DNA of 64,000 bases. It comes from Bacteroidota bacterium (GTDB lineage: Bacteria; Bacteroidota; Ignavibacteria; Ignavibacteriales; Ignavibacteriaceae). Each line of letters begins with the position of its first letter. Within the stretch, counting starts at the first letter, position 1. The stretch is taken from the NCBI GenBank assembly GCA_021824145.1, contig JAKALM010000001.1, positions 496,001 through 560,000 on the forward strand. The letters run 5' to 3'. Below are positions 17,266 to 26,683 of this stretch, piece after piece. Below the pieces are notes generated by a model that saw nothing but the letters and a program-made list of their open reading frames with translations, ran no database searches and was not told the origin of the DNA. Both the position numbers and the translations under genes were made by a program.

Positions 17266-19485
17266 TTATTTTACTGCGCCTGGAATAGTAAGAATAAACT
17301 CGCTTCCTTTCCATTTTTCACTGTTCACTTTTATATCCACATTATTTATTTCTGCATATTTTTTAACAAGTGCTAACCCTAAACCGGTTCCTTCAAAGTG
17401 CCGATTTATACCAGTTTCTTCTTGTGAAAAAGGATTAAAAAGAAACGGAAGATATTCTGAAGAAATTCCAATTCCAGTATCGCTAATTTTTACGCAAAGT
17501 GAATTAGGCCTATCGTTAAAAACTTCAACTTTAATTTCTCCTTCGTGAGTATATTTAATTGCATTATCAATTAGATTTAAAAACATTTGACCTAAAGAAT
17601 AATGATCGCCATAAATGAAAGTATTTAAAGCCTGCTTTTGATATTTAAGCGATAAGTTTTTCATTTTTGCGCGCGAATGGAATTCAAAAATTAAATCTTC
17701 TAACAAATCATTATGAATATCAAATTCTTTGAAGTCTGTTTCAAAATTACCAGTTTGAATTCTTGAGAGATTTAAGATCAATTCAATAGATCTGATCAAA
17801 CGTTGAGAACTGGTATCTATCACATTAAAAGTTGATTCCATTCCAGGAGGAAGTTTTTCTTCGAATTCTTCTTTAAGCAGAGATGTATAAGTTAAAATAT
17901 TATTAAGTGGAGTTCGAATTTCATGGGACATTTGCGCTAAAAATTCTGTTTTTAATCTATCTGATTTTTCAGCTTCCTCTTTAGCTTTAATTAATTGGGT
18001 TTCTTGATTTTTTTTATCTGTTATATCTTGTAAAATAATTAGATAATGTTCAATCTTATTTTCTTCAACAATAATTGGAGAAATATTTGCCGATTCCCAA
18101 AAGATCTTTCCATCTTTTCTTTTATATTGGAATTCACCATTCCACTCCTTACCTGAAGAAATTGTTTCCCAAATTATTTTTTTTTCTTCAGAAGATAATT
18201 CCTTAGCATCTAAAACATTGGCTCGCTTCTCGATAATTTGCTCGGGAGTGAAACCGCTTGCTTTAACAAATTTAGAATTTGAATATTCAATATTCCCGTC
18301 TTTACTCATTATTACTACTGCTACTGGGCTTTGCTGAATAGCTCGAGATAATTTAAAAATTTCTTCTTCTGCTTTTTTACGTTTGTCTATATCGCTTACA
18401 AAGCCTTCAAAATAAAGAGTATTGCCTGCAGGGTCCTTTATAGTATGTGCATTCAATTGAATCCAAATTGGTTCGCCATTTTTCTTTTTCCACTTCAATT
18501 CAATATCTGCTGCTTTCCCCAATGGCTCATATTCATTTATAAGCATTTCTCTTTCGCTAGGATCGAAATAAATATCTTTAGCAAGATTAAGTTCTAAAAT
18601 TTCTTCTGCTGATGAATAACCCAATAAATTTGCTAGTGCTAAATTAGCAGCTAAAAATTCACCACTTTTATTAGAACGATAAATACCAATCGGTGCAAAT
18701 TCAAAAATGTCTTTATATTTTTGTTCTGAATTTTTTAATGCTATTTGATCTTGTTTATGTTTTGTAATATCTCTGGCAATCCCTTGTATTGCAAATGGTT
18801 GGCCATTTTTAAAAATTAAGGAGCCATTAGTCTCAATATAAAGCTCATCTCCAAAACGATTTTGTATTTTATATTCTTGAACTCCACGTTGAGAATTATT
18901 TTCTTTTATTTCGTTAATTAATTTCTTGGCAATTGAAAACTGGTTTTGATCTAGGAAATTTTTAATATTAAGATTTTTTATTTCATCTTTGGAATATCCG
19001 AATAATTTTAATGCCGCATTATTAGCATCGATAAAGTTACCTTCGAAATCGTGTATATAAACAAGGTCAAGCGAATAATTAAATAATGCATTATATCTTG
19101 CTTCGCTTTCTCTAATTTTATTATCGGCATTAAATTTATTAATAACCATCTCAATTGTTTGGATCAATTTAAATTCATCTAAAGGTGTAAACAAAAAGAA
19201 TATTGAATCAACAAACTTTTTTTGAATTAATATTGATTCATTGGATGGATCGGCAATATAGATTTTAGGAATTCTAATATTATCTAAAATTTTATCTTCA
19301 TTTATACTTTCATTTATAAAATTCTTAATTATAAGTTCTGGTTCATTATCTTTTAAAACATCAATTATTCTATCACTCGAATTAATTATGTTGATTACAC
19401 TATAACCAATCTCTTCCAAAATTTTTTTTAGACGTGTTGCATCGCTACTATTATTTTCGATAATTAAAATTCTGTAGCTGTTCAT
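17266..19485 (-). CDS. PAS-domain histidine kinase with degenerate receiver domain
   Basis: 739 residues. Residues 1-120 align with a receiver domain but have lost the active site: Asn55 replaces the acceptor Asp, E10-N11 replaces the acidic pair, and FTP replaces KP. Three PAS/PAC domains follow (about 125-240, 250-370, 375-500). Then come HisKA (MSHEIRTPLNNIL) and HATPase (LIDNAIKY, DTGIGIS, GTGLGLALVKKY), which look active. No membrane segment is present. A GGAAAGG ribosome site precedes the ATG. It lies 97 bases after the similar kinase gene on the same strand, so one operon from the sigma-28 promoter at 22443-22417 is likely. Confidence 0.92.
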   Translation of the reverse strand: MNSYRILIIENNSSDATRLKKILEEIGYSVINIINSSDRIIDVLKDNEPELIIKNFINESINEDKILDNIRIPKIYIADPSNESILIQKKFVDSIFFLFTPLDEFKLIQTIEMVINKFNADNKIRESEARYNALFNYSLDLVYIHDFEGNFIDANNAALKLFGYSKDEIKNLNIKNFLDQNQFSIAKKLINEIKENNSQRGVQEYKIQNRFGDELYIETNGSLIFKNGQPFAIQGIARDITKHKQDQIALKNSEQKYKDIFEFAPIGIYRSNKSGEFLAANLALANLLGYSSAEEILELNLAKDIYFDPSEREMLINEYEPLGKAADIELKWKKKNGEPIWIQLNAHTIKDPAGNTLYFEGFVSDIDKRKKAEEEIFKLSRAIQQSPVAVVIMSKDGNIEYSNSKFVKASGFTPEQIIEKRANVLDAKELSSEEKKIIWETISSGKEWNGEFQYKRKDGKIFWESANISPIIVEENKIEHYLIILQDITDKKNQETQLIKAKEEAEKSDRLKTEFLAQMSHEIRTPLNNILTYTSLLKEEFEEKLPPGMESTFNVIDTSSQRLIRSIELILNLSRIQTGNFETDFKEFDIHNDLLEDLIFEFHSRAKMKNLSLKYQKQALNTFIYGDHYSLGQMFLNLIDNAIKYTHEGEIKVEVFNDRPNSLCVKISDTGIGISSEYLPFLFNPFSQEETGINRHFEGTGLGLALVKKYAEINNVDIKVNSEKWKGSEFILTIPGAVK

Positions 19486-19582
19486 TTATACCTTTCCAAC
19501 TATTTAGAATTGAATTTATGAATAGTTAAAATAAAAAATTTTTACCATTAATAATTTTATGATATTACTAACTTTTGAAGTG

Positions 19583-22324
19583 TTAATCTTCCGCAATGGG
19601 TAATGTGAACATAAAAGAAGAGCCTTCGCCTAATTTACTTTTTACCCAAATTTTGCCTCCTTGCCTTTCTATTAATTCTTTACAAATAACAAGCCCCAAG
19701 CCTGTGCCAGTTTCTTTTTCAGTTCCTAAAGTAGAGACCTGTGTGTCAACTCTAAATAATTTTTGTAAGTTGTCTTCCGAAATTCCAACCCCATTATCAG
19801 TTACTGTTACTTTAACAAATTCATTTTCTTTTTCTGATGAGATCTTAATCTCACCTCCTGGTCTTGTAAATTTTATTGCATTAGAAATTAAATTTTGTAA
19901 AGTGGATGTCAGTATATTAATATCAGATAATACAAATATGTTTTGGGTTGAAGTATTTATTAATTTGATATTTTTATTATCAGCATTTTGTTTTAATATA
20001 TTTATTATGTAAAGTATTTCTTCATAAAGCTCAATAGAAGTTGGGTTAATTTCTAATTTACCTCTTTGAATTCTTGACCACTGAAGCAGATTTTCAATTA
20101 GATTGAATAAGTTTTTAGCCGAGTTATATAAATTATTTATAAAAAGTTTTAATTCGTCTTCAGATAAATTTTCGTATTCTTCTTTAATAATATTTGATAT
20201 ACCAAGAAGTCCTTGAAACGGGCTGCGTAGATCGTGAGAGATTATAGAGAAGAATTTATCTTTTTCAGCATTTACTTCTTCCAATTCTTTTGAATATTTT
20301 TTTATTTCTTCTTCAGCTTCTTTTCGTTCAGTAACATCAAAACCTAAACCAATTAAACCAATTACATTTCCATTCTCATCTTTAAGCGGAACCTTTCTAG
20401 TTCCAATTGTAACATATTTACTATTTATTAAAACTTGTTCTTCTCTAATATAGAGGACATTTCCTGAATTAATAACTTTTAAGTCATCGGCATTATACTT
20501 TTCAGCAATATGAAGCGGTAACAATTCAAAATCTGTTTTGCCAATAATTTCTTCCTTAGCATAACCCATTGCATCACAGAATATTTTGTTTACAATTAAA
20601 TAGCGAAGATTTTTATCTTTAAAGAATGCCATTCCAGGCAAACTATCTAGAAGTGTATTCACTTCAAGTTGGTGCTTTCTTAATTCGTTTTCAATTAACT
20701 TTCTTTCAGTAATATCTCTAATGATAACTTGTATAGAAGATTCATTCTGAAAAATAATTGGGCTGGCAGAAACTTCAACACTAACTGTTGTTCCATCTAA
20801 TCTAAGAAATTTTTGTTCTTGTATGAGGACATTGCCGGCAGTTTTCAATTTGTGTTTATTGTGTACTCTAATGATATCAATTGAATCTGGATGCAGAAAA
20901 TTTGTAATAGATTTTTCAAGTATTTCTTCTCTTTTTGTCGTTCCGAATAAACGTAGGGAAGCTTCGTTTATGTATATTATTTTTCCTTTTGTATGAACAA
21001 TTACTGCGTCAGGTGAAAGTTCAACTAATTGTCGGTATCGTTTCTCACTTTCTATCAGAGCTTTTTCAATTTGTTTTCTTTCAGTAATATCGCGGGAAAT
21101 ATTGTGGAAGCCGATAATTTTATCATTCTCCATTATCAAAGTTGTATTTTGCCCATACCATTTTACTAAACCGCTTTTAGTATAAAATGGAAATTCGGTA
21201 TATGCAGACTGCATTTTAGATTTTAATTGTTTTATATAAAAGGCAGCTACCTTCTCTTTATATTCAGGAAGAATTAAATCCATGCAATTTAACTTCAGCA
21301 ATTCACTTGCAGAATATCCAGTATTTGTAATACCTGCATTGTTTACGTAAGTAAAATTTCCTTGAAGATCATTTGTGAAGATTATGTCGGTTGCATTTTC
21401 AATTACTTGGCGATATCTTTTTTCGGATTCAATTAAGTTTAATTCCGTTAACTTATTCTTTTCTTCAAGCTCAATATTTTGAACTGCTAAACTTATATCG
21501 GCGGCAATACTATTTAAGAAAGAAATTTCTTCTCGGTCATAATTTTTATTATTAATTAGAAATGAAATTATTCCAGATAATTTTCCTTCAGATTCTAATT
21601 TTATAAATAAAAAATCTTTTTCATTTATCTTATCAAAAAAAACATTTCCATTTTCATGATTTTTATTACCATTGTTAGAAAATATTTTTTTAACCCAGCT
21701 TTCCTTATTATAATTCTGTAATGAATCAATAATGGCAGGCAACTCCTTGGATAAATTAAATTCTGCATATTCTGATATTTGAGAAGAGTTATTGAAAACA
21801 GCTACCCACGAAGAGCTAAATATTTTAGATTCAGAAAAACATTTGCAAATTTTATCCAAGAGTACTTTGCGTTGCCTTTCTGCGGCAATTATTTTATCAA
21901 TTTTTCTTGCACATTTAAGCAAAGAATCGAGTCTGTGTTTTTTCTTCTCAATCTTGCTTTTATAAAGAGCCATTTCAATAGAAGCATAAAGCTCTTTATC
22001 GTTAAATGGCTTAATCAGGTAACCATACGGCTCAGAAAGTTTTGCATATTCCAAAAAATGTTTATTAAAATATGCTGTAAGGAAGATAATTGGTATAAGA
22101 TGTTCATGCCTAATTCTTTTTGCTGCTTCAGTTCCAGTCATCTCACTGTTAAGGACAATATCCATCAAGACTAAGTCAATATTATTTTCATTAACTTTTA
22201 CAATTGCCTCTTCTCCGGTAGAAACAATTGAATTTACTTCATATCCTTTGTCTTCTAGCGAAGATTTTATGAGTTCAGCTATTTCCGGCTCATCCTCTAC
22301 TATTAATATTTTAGAACTATTCAT
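19583..22324 (-). CDS. Receiver-GAF-PAS hybrid sensor histidine kinase
   Basis: 913 residues. The N-terminal receiver is intact (E10, D11, acceptor D55 in LVLMDIVL, IKP lysine). A GAF-like domain follows (about 150-290), then three PAS/PAC domains (about 295-430, 430-550, 550-670). HisKA reads ISHDLRSPFQGLLG, and the HATPase has LISNAIKF, DNGVGISE and GTGLGLVICKEL. It is cytoplasmic, with no membrane span. A receiver ahead of sensor domains suggests that its kinase output is tuned by another phosphorelay. It is the first gene of the minus-strand pair and has a strong sigma-28 element upstream, tying it to motility or taxis (inference). Confidence 0.93.
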   Translation of the reverse strand: MNSSKILIVEDEPEIAELIKSSLEDKGYEVNSIVSTGEEAIVKVNENNIDLVLMDIVLNSEMTGTEAAKRIRHEHLIPIIFLTAYFNKHFLEYAKLSEPYGYLIKPFNDKELYASIEMALYKSKIEKKKHRLDSLLKCARKIDKIIAAERQRKVLLDKICKCFSESKIFSSSWVAVFNNSSQISEYAEFNLSKELPAIIDSLQNYNKESWVKKIFSNNGNKNHENGNVFFDKINEKDFLFIKLESEGKLSGIISFLINNKNYDREEISFLNSIAADISLAVQNIELEEKNKLTELNLIESEKRYRQVIENATDIIFTNDLQGNFTYVNNAGITNTGYSASELLKLNCMDLILPEYKEKVAAFYIKQLKSKMQSAYTEFPFYTKSGLVKWYGQNTTLIMENDKIIGFHNISRDITERKQIEKALIESEKRYRQLVELSPDAVIVHTKGKIIYINEASLRLFGTTKREEILEKSITNFLHPDSIDIIRVHNKHKLKTAGNVLIQEQKFLRLDGTTVSVEVSASPIIFQNESSIQVIIRDITERKLIENELRKHQLEVNTLLDSLPGMAFFKDKNLRYLIVNKIFCDAMGYAKEEIIGKTDFELLPLHIAEKYNADDLKVINSGNVLYIREEQVLINSKYVTIGTRKVPLKDENGNVIGLIGLGFDVTERKEAEEEIKKYSKELEEVNAEKDKFFSIISHDLRSPFQGLLGISNIIKEEYENLSEDELKLFINNLYNSAKNLFNLIENLLQWSRIQRGKLEINPTSIELYEEILYIINILKQNADNKNIKLINTSTQNIFVLSDINILTSTLQNLISNAIKFTRPGGEIKISSEKENEFVKVTVTDNGVGISEDNLQKLFRVDTQVSTLGTEKETGTGLGLVICKELIERQGGKIWVKSKLGEGSSFMFTLPIAED

Positions 22325-22416
22325 TGTCCTATTTCTTCCCCGCTACTATACATGTAAAAAAAATGAGAAACGACATACATGATTTAAATTAAAGTAAATA
22401 CACTATATCATTATCA

Positions 22417-22443
22417 TTATCGAAAATAATTTTTAATAATTTA
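22417..22443 (-). promoter_or_regulatory. Sigma-28 promoter of the minus-strand kinase pair
   Basis: Read on the minus strand: TAAA (22443-22440), exactly 15 bases, then TTCGATAA (22424-22417). This matches TAAA-N15-NCCGATAA with one change. The leader would be about 85 bases. Confidence 0.78.
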
Positions 22444-22556
22444 ACTGCTTTAACTTTTTTAGCTAATTACTCCTTCCTTGCTAAATGCTTTTTATTGTTA
22501 ACATTGCAATTCTTTTTGAATAAAAAAATAAGTGAAAATCTTGTAAATAATTTGAC

Positions 22557-22583
22557 TAAAGAATGACAAAAATTTTTCGATAA
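22557..22583 (+). promoter_or_regulatory. Sigma-28 promoter of cheW
   Basis: TAAA (22557-22560), 15 bases, then TTCGATAA (22576-22583). It is the same wording as the divergent element and the HEAT/che element. The cheW start is 57 bases further on. Confidence 0.82.
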
Positions 22584-22639
22584 TACTGTTAGCTTGAAGT
22601 AAAAAATAATTCACTTTTGCAAAAGAAAAGGAAGATTAG

Positions 22640-23125
22640 ATGACAAATTTAGAGGAGCAAAAAAAAGAAACAACAGAACTTCTTCAGCTTGTAAGTTTTA
22701 CAATTGGCAGCGAAGAGTTCGGTGTTGATATTTTATTCGTACAAGAAATCAACCGAATGATTCAAATAACAAAAGTACCAAATGCACCATCTTTTGTTGA
22801 CGGAGTAATAAATCTTAGAGGACGAATTATTCCGGTAATTGACTTAAGAGCTAAGCTTGGATTCGACAGAAAAGAGCATGATAATAATACACGAATTATA
22901 GTTGTTGAAGTTTCAGGAAAAGTTGTTGGATTTATTGTTGATGCAGTAAAGGAAGTTTTAAGAATTCCCAAAAGCATTACAGAAGCACCTCCGGAATTAG
23001 TTGCCGGTGTTAATTCGGAATTTATTATGGCAGTGGGAAAGCTAGAAGATAGATTGATAACCTTAATTGATCTTGAAAAAATACTTTCTAACAACGAAAA
23101 ACAAACGCTGAGCGAAGTTGCTTAA
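22640..23125 (+). CDS. cheW: Chemotaxis coupling protein CheW
   Basis: 161 residues, typical length, consisting of one CheW (SH3-like) domain: LQLVSFTIGSEEFGVDILFVQEI, PNAPSFVDGVINLRGRIIPVIDLR, and VGFIVDAVKEVLRI. CheW links chemoreceptors to the CheA kinase at the cell pole. AAGGAAG precedes the ATG. It is transcribed alone from a sigma-28 promoter and is followed by a terminator. The MCP gene lies 700 bases downstream; the rest of the che operon begins at 26684. Confidence 0.96.
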   Translation: MTNLEEQKKETTELLQLVSFTIGSEEFGVDILFVQEINRMIQITKVPNAPSFVDGVINLRGRIIPVIDLRAKLGFDRKEHDNNTRIIVVEVSGKVVGFIVDAVKEVLRIPKSITEAPPELVAGVNSEFIMAVGKLEDRLITLIDLEKILSNNEKQTLSEVA

Positions 23126-23155
23126 GTTCTTAAGTTTTAATTAACTATAAATTTT

Positions 23156-23190
23156 AAACCCGGTTTTCATATCGGGTTTTATTTTTTATT
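23156..23190 (+). terminator. Rho-independent terminator after cheW
   Basis: The stem AAACCCG (23156-23162) pairs with CGGGTTT (23173-23179) around a 10-base loop and is followed by a T-rich tract ending near 23190. Confidence 0.85.
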
Positions 23191-23316
23191 TGCGATTAAA
23201 ATTTATTCATACCATTTAAAAACAATTAGAGTTTAAACTGGAATAATCAACAAGTTGATAAACAAAATAATTCAAAAAAAATGAAAAATCTTTTTTAATA
23301 ATTTTTATTAAAAGTA

Positions 23317-23343
23317 TTAACAAACGGAAAAAATTTCCGATAA
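23317..23343 (+). promoter_or_regulatory. Probable sigma-28 promoter of the TonB_C gene
   Basis: TTAA (23317-23320), 15 bases, then TCCGATAA (23336-23343). The -10 is close to the GCCGATAA consensus; the -35 is weaker than at the other sites. Confidence 0.6.
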
Positions 23344-23379
23344 TGAATTTAGCTATAACTAAGTTTTGAAGGATTGAAA

Positions 23380-23757
23380 ATGAATATGATAAAAATATTA
23401 CCATTTATGTTTTTATTTGTTGTTTTTACAACTATTTCTTACTCGCAAGAAGACCCTTACTTACCCTTTGCACAAGTTATGCCGGAGCCGGTTGGTGGGT
23501 TGGCAGCTATTTATAAACATATAGTTTACCCCGAAATTGCCCAAAAAGCTGGTATTGAAGGTAAGGTTTACGTTTTGGTTTATGTAAATGAAAAAGGCGG
23601 TGTAGACGATGTAAAAGTTTTAAAAGGAATTGGAGCCGGATGTAACGAGGCTGCTATCGATGGAATTAAGGCAGTTAAATTTACTCCCGGAAAAAATAAT
23701 GGTGCGCCAGTTAAAACAAAATTATCTTTATCAATAAATTTTAAAATTGGCAGTTGA
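23380..23757 (+). CDS. Secreted TonB C-terminal-domain protein
   Basis: 125 residues from the chosen ATG. GAAGGA lies 6 bases upstream of it; an in-frame TTG at 23374 abuts that site and is less likely. A signal peptide (ILPFMFLFVVFTTISYSQ) is followed by a full TonB_C fold: YPEIAQKAGIEGKVYVLVYVNEKG, VKVLKGIGAGCNEAAIDGIKAVKFTPGK. There is no membrane anchor and no Pro-rich spacer, so it is not a classical TonB and should be free in the periplasm. It sits between cheW and an MCP under a probable sigma-28 promoter, which suggests a motility-linked role not described for this domain (inference). Confidence 0.85.
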   Translation: MNMIKILPFMFLFVVFTTISYSQEDPYLPFAQVMPEPVGGLAAIYKHIVYPEIAQKAGIEGKVYVLVYVNEKGGVDDVKVLKGIGAGCNEAAIDGIKAVKFTPGKNNGAPVKTKLSLSINFKIGS

Positions 23758-23829
23758 CGCCAATTATTTTTATTGATTCTATTTAAAAAGTTGAAATAAT
23801 AATTCAAATAAATATTCGAATAAATCATA

Positions 23830-25923
23830 ATGGTGATTAAATTGAATTGGTTTGCAAATATAAAATTCGTAAGAAAAATTCAGGGTGGCTTTACCCTTTT
23901 TGCTATAGTTAGTACAGTGATTATAGTTTTTAGCTTTCTGCAATTGAATAAGATGCTGAAAGTGAAAGATCAAATTTTTAATGATTATGTGAAGCCACAA
24001 GAACAGGTAAATAATGTTTACTCTAATTTTCAGCGCACGCAGTTTTTGATGATGCAGTTTTCTATGCCTTCGTTTGCATCAAAGTTTAATGATGATGCAA
24101 ATGAATATAACCAGCTTAAAAAATTGATTGATACCGACATAGACTCACTTATGAAAACAAATGTGGACGCAAAAATAAAAAAAGACATTGCCGATGTTAA
24201 ATCAATCTGGGGAGATTACAAGAGCATGGTTGCTGATGCAATAATGAGCGCTTCGGTTACACATACATATGACATGGCTTCAGATATTGCAACATCTTCT
24301 GGCGAAGAAGTAGGAGTTAAGCTATTAAAGAAATTTAAAGACGTACATGATAAATTAGTAATTAAAGGCGATGAATTAGATGCAAATGTAAATAGCTCGG
24401 TAACTAGTTCAATTGCGTTCCAAGGAATTGGTGCACTTATCGGAACAGTACTTTACTTACTTAGTGTTTTCTTGCTTGCACCTGCAATTTCTAAACCTAT
24501 TAATAAATTAAAAAATATTGTTAAGGAATTTGCTTTAGGAGATTACAATATTGATATAAATTATAACAATAAGGATGAGGTGGGAGAATTAGCCCACCTG
24601 CTTAAAGATTTGCAGAAAGCTCAAAAGGAAAAAATATCCGCTGCAGAACAAATTGCATCCGGAATAATTAATAAAGTTGATTTGGCTTCCGACAAAGATG
24701 CCTTGGCAATTGCTTTTAATAAAGAAGCAGATACAATTAAAGCACTTCTTGAAGAAGCAGACGTGTTGATAAAAGCTAATCAGGACGGCAATCTAAATCT
24801 GCGCGGTGATTCCTCAAAGTTTGAAGGTGAATGGAGCAAATTGATTGAAGGAATGAATTCCATTCTTGATGCTGTTGTTGCGCCAATAAATGAGTCTGCA
24901 AAAGTTCTTAAAGTTATGGCAAATGGTGATTTCACAGTAAAAGTTAAAGGTAATTACAAAGGTGATCATCAACTAATAAAAAATAATATTAATACTGTTA
25001 ACGAGTCATTGTCTGAAGCATTAAGCAAAGTTAGTGAAGCAGTTTTAGCAACAGCCAGCGCATCAAATCAAATTTCTGCAAGCGTTGAAGAAATGGCTGC
25101 CGGCGCAGGTGAACAAACGCAGCAAACTTCTGAAGTTGCACGTTCAATTGAGCAAATGACAAAGACAATTTTGGATAATACAAAAAATGCATCAATTGCT
25201 GCAGAAACTGCTAAAAGCTCTGGTGATAAAGCAAGAAAAGGCGGAAATGTTGTTGAAGATACAATAAAAGGTATGTTAAGAATTGCTGAAGTTGTAAAAA
25301 AATCTGCTGAAACAGTTGAAGCGTTAGGAAAAAGCAGTGATGCAATTGGTGAGATAATTCAAGTAATTGATGATATTGCAGATCAGACTAATTTGCTTGC
25401 TTTAAATGCAGCAATTGAAGCAGCAAGAGCTGGTGAACAAGGCCGTGGTTTTGCTGTTGTTGCCGATGAAGTAAGAAAACTTGCTGAAAGAACAACTAAA
25501 GCAACAAAAGAAATAGCCGGAATGATAAAACAAATTCAAAAAGTTACAACTGAAGCTGTTGATTCGATGAAACAAGGTAAAATAGAAGTGGACAAAGGAA
25601 AAAGTTTAGCGGATAATGCAGGCGAAGTATTAAGGGAAATTATTGCAGAAGCGGAAAAAGTAACTGATGTTGCGGCTCTTGTTGCGGCTGCCAGCGAAGA
25701 ACAATCTGCAGCAGCAGAGCAAATTAGCAAAAATATAGAGTCTATCAGTGCAGTAACTCAGGAAAGTGCTTCCGGTGCTCAGCAAATAGCCAAATCGGCG
25801 GAAGATCTTAATAATCTTACGCAAAGATTAGAAACATTGATCGGGCATTTTCAAATTGAAAAGACTGAGAATAGCCACGGCGGCAACGGCAAATCCAATG
25901 CTTACATAGAAAATTATAATTAA
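23830..25923 (+). CDS. Methyl-accepting chemotaxis protein
   Basis: 697 residues. TM1 lies about residues 20-38. A periplasmic helical sensor region (about 40-192, four-helix-bundle type) follows, then TM2 (about 194-217), HAMP and a linker (218-400), and the cytoplasmic signalling domain (about 400-680). The hairpin tip is conserved ([38 protein letters not shown]). There is no C-terminal pentapeptide for CheR tethering. It senses a periplasmic ligand, which cannot be named, and controls CheA. It lies 72 bases after the TonB_C gene without a recognisable promoter between, so cotranscription is possible. Confidence 0.95.
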   Translation: MVIKLNWFANIKFVRKIQGGFTLFAIVSTVIIVFSFLQLNKMLKVKDQIFNDYVKPQEQVNNVYSNFQRTQFLMMQFSMPSFASKFNDDANEYNQLKKLIDTDIDSLMKTNVDAKIKKDIADVKSIWGDYKSMVADAIMSASVTHTYDMASDIATSSGEEVGVKLLKKFKDVHDKLVIKGDELDANVNSSVTSSIAFQGIGALIGTVLYLLSVFLLAPAISKPINKLKNIVKEFALGDYNIDINYNNKDEVGELAHLLKDLQKAQKEKISAAEQIASGIINKVDLASDKDALAIAFNKEADTIKALLEEADVLIKANQDGNLNLRGDSSKFEGEWSKLIEGMNSILDAVVAPINESAKVLKVMANGDFTVKVKGNYKGDHQLIKNNINTVNESLSEALSKVSEAVLATASASNQISASVEEMAAGAGEQTQQTSEVARSIEQMTKTILDNTKNASIAAETAKSSGDKARKGGNVVEDTIKGMLRIAEVVKKSAETVEALGKSSDAIGEIIQVIDDIADQTNLLALNAAIEAARAGEQGRGFAVVADEVRKLAERTTKATKEIAGMIKQIQKVTTEAVDSMKQGKIEVDKGKSLADNAGEVLREIIAEAEKVTDVAALVAAASEEQSAAAEQISKNIESISAVTQESASGAQQIAKSAEDLNNLTQRLETLIGHFQIEKTENSHGGNGKSNAYIENYN

Positions 25924-25994
25924 AGTTTTGGATAAGTTTTGTGTAAAGGTTGATAAATAAATTTATTAGAAGCAATTATAAAAATAACTTAGCT

Positions 25995-26020
25995 TAAATC
26001 TAAAAATATTTTCGCGATAA
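25995..26020 (+). promoter_or_regulatory. Probable sigma-28 promoter of the hemerythrin gene
   Basis: TAAA (25995-25998), 14 bases, then CGCGATAA (26013-26020). The spacer is one base shorter than at the other sites. Confidence 0.62.
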
Positions 26021-26049
26021 AAATTAAATTATTATTCAGAGAGGGAATT

Positions 26050-26445
26050 ATGGCTCTATTTACTTGGTCAGATGAATACAGTGTAAATGTAAGTGGATTT
26101 GACACTCAACATAAAAAGTTGGTAGATCTTATTAATGAGTTACACAGTGCAATGAAAGAAGGGAAAAGCAAAGAGGTATTAGGCAAAATAATAGGCGAAC
26201 TAATATCATATACCAAATTTCATTTTTCGGCAGAAGAGACTTTGATGGTTCAAGCAAAGTACCCTGGTTTAGCAAAGCATAAAGAAGAACATGAAGCTTT
26301 TACTAAAAAAGTATTAGAGTTTGAAGAAAAGTTTCAACGAGGGTCTGTCGTCCTTTCTCAAGAGATAATTCTTTTTCTAAAGGACTGGTTAATAAATCAC
26401 ATTCAAGGAACTGATAAAAAATACAGTCCATTTCTGGCAAAATAA
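26050..26445 (+). CDS. Bacteriohemerythrin
   Basis: 131 residues, the normal size for a single-domain hemerythrin. All seven di-iron ligands can be placed: His21, His58, Glu62 (HxxxE), His77, His81 (HxxxH), His117 and Asp122 (HxxxxD). Such proteins bind O2 reversibly and serve in oxygen sensing, storage or delivery. GAGGG precedes the ATG. It lies between the MCP gene and the che operon with its own probable sigma-28 element, so a role in aerotaxis or in protecting motile cells from oxygen is plausible (inference). Confidence 0.95.
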   Translation: MALFTWSDEYSVNVSGFDTQHKKLVDLINELHSAMKEGKSKEVLGKIIGELISYTKFHFSAEETLMVQAKYPGLAKHKEEHEAFTKKVLEFEEKFQRGSVVLSQEIILFLKDWLINHIQGTDKKYSPFLAK

Positions 26446-26588
26446 TTTTTCGTAAAATTCTGTACAGCATTTTGCAACTGGTTAATATTCATCAATTCTT
26501 CCGGATATATTTTAAATATATAGGGGAATCATTATCGGCATTGATATTGTTCAGCAAAATGTAATAAAGTCACATAAAATATCTGTGT

Positions 26589-26615
26589 TAAATAAAATAA
26601 AGAAAATTTCGATAA
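26589..26615 (+). promoter_or_regulatory. Sigma-28 promoter of the HEAT/che operon
   Basis: TAAA (26589-26592), exactly 15 bases, then TTCGATAA (26608-26615). It probably drives the whole run from 26684 to 33596. Confidence 0.82.
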
Positions 26616-26683
26616 TTATTTAAGTACGAAGTTCATCTATGATTATAAATTATAAATCCCTTTATTGAATAAAGGCAAAACAT

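Larger units (their letters stand above)
22325..22639. other. Divergent 315-base regulatory region
   Basis: No gene lies here. It carries two sigma-28 elements facing away from each other, one for the minus-strand kinases and one for cheW. Their -35 elements (22440-22443 and 22557-22560) are 113 bases apart. Confidence 0.75.

Noticed and set aside
17261-17548. 95-codon plus-strand frame at the end of the sigma-54 activator gene
   Set aside because: It is antisense to the kinase HATPase domain; the real genes converge here.
19596-20012. 138-codon plus-strand frame within the 913-residue kinase gene
   Set aside because: It is the antisense shadow of a conserved HATPase region on the minus strand.
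21779-22174. 131-codon plus-strand frame over the receiver/GAF part of the minus-strand kinase
   Set aside because: It is antisense to a well-conserved receiver domain and has no family features.
26532-26539. Perfect GCCGATAA on the minus strand between hemerythrin and the HEAT gene
   Set aside because: No TAAA lies at the required distance (CAAA on the plus strand there), and it would only transcribe antisense to hemerythrin.
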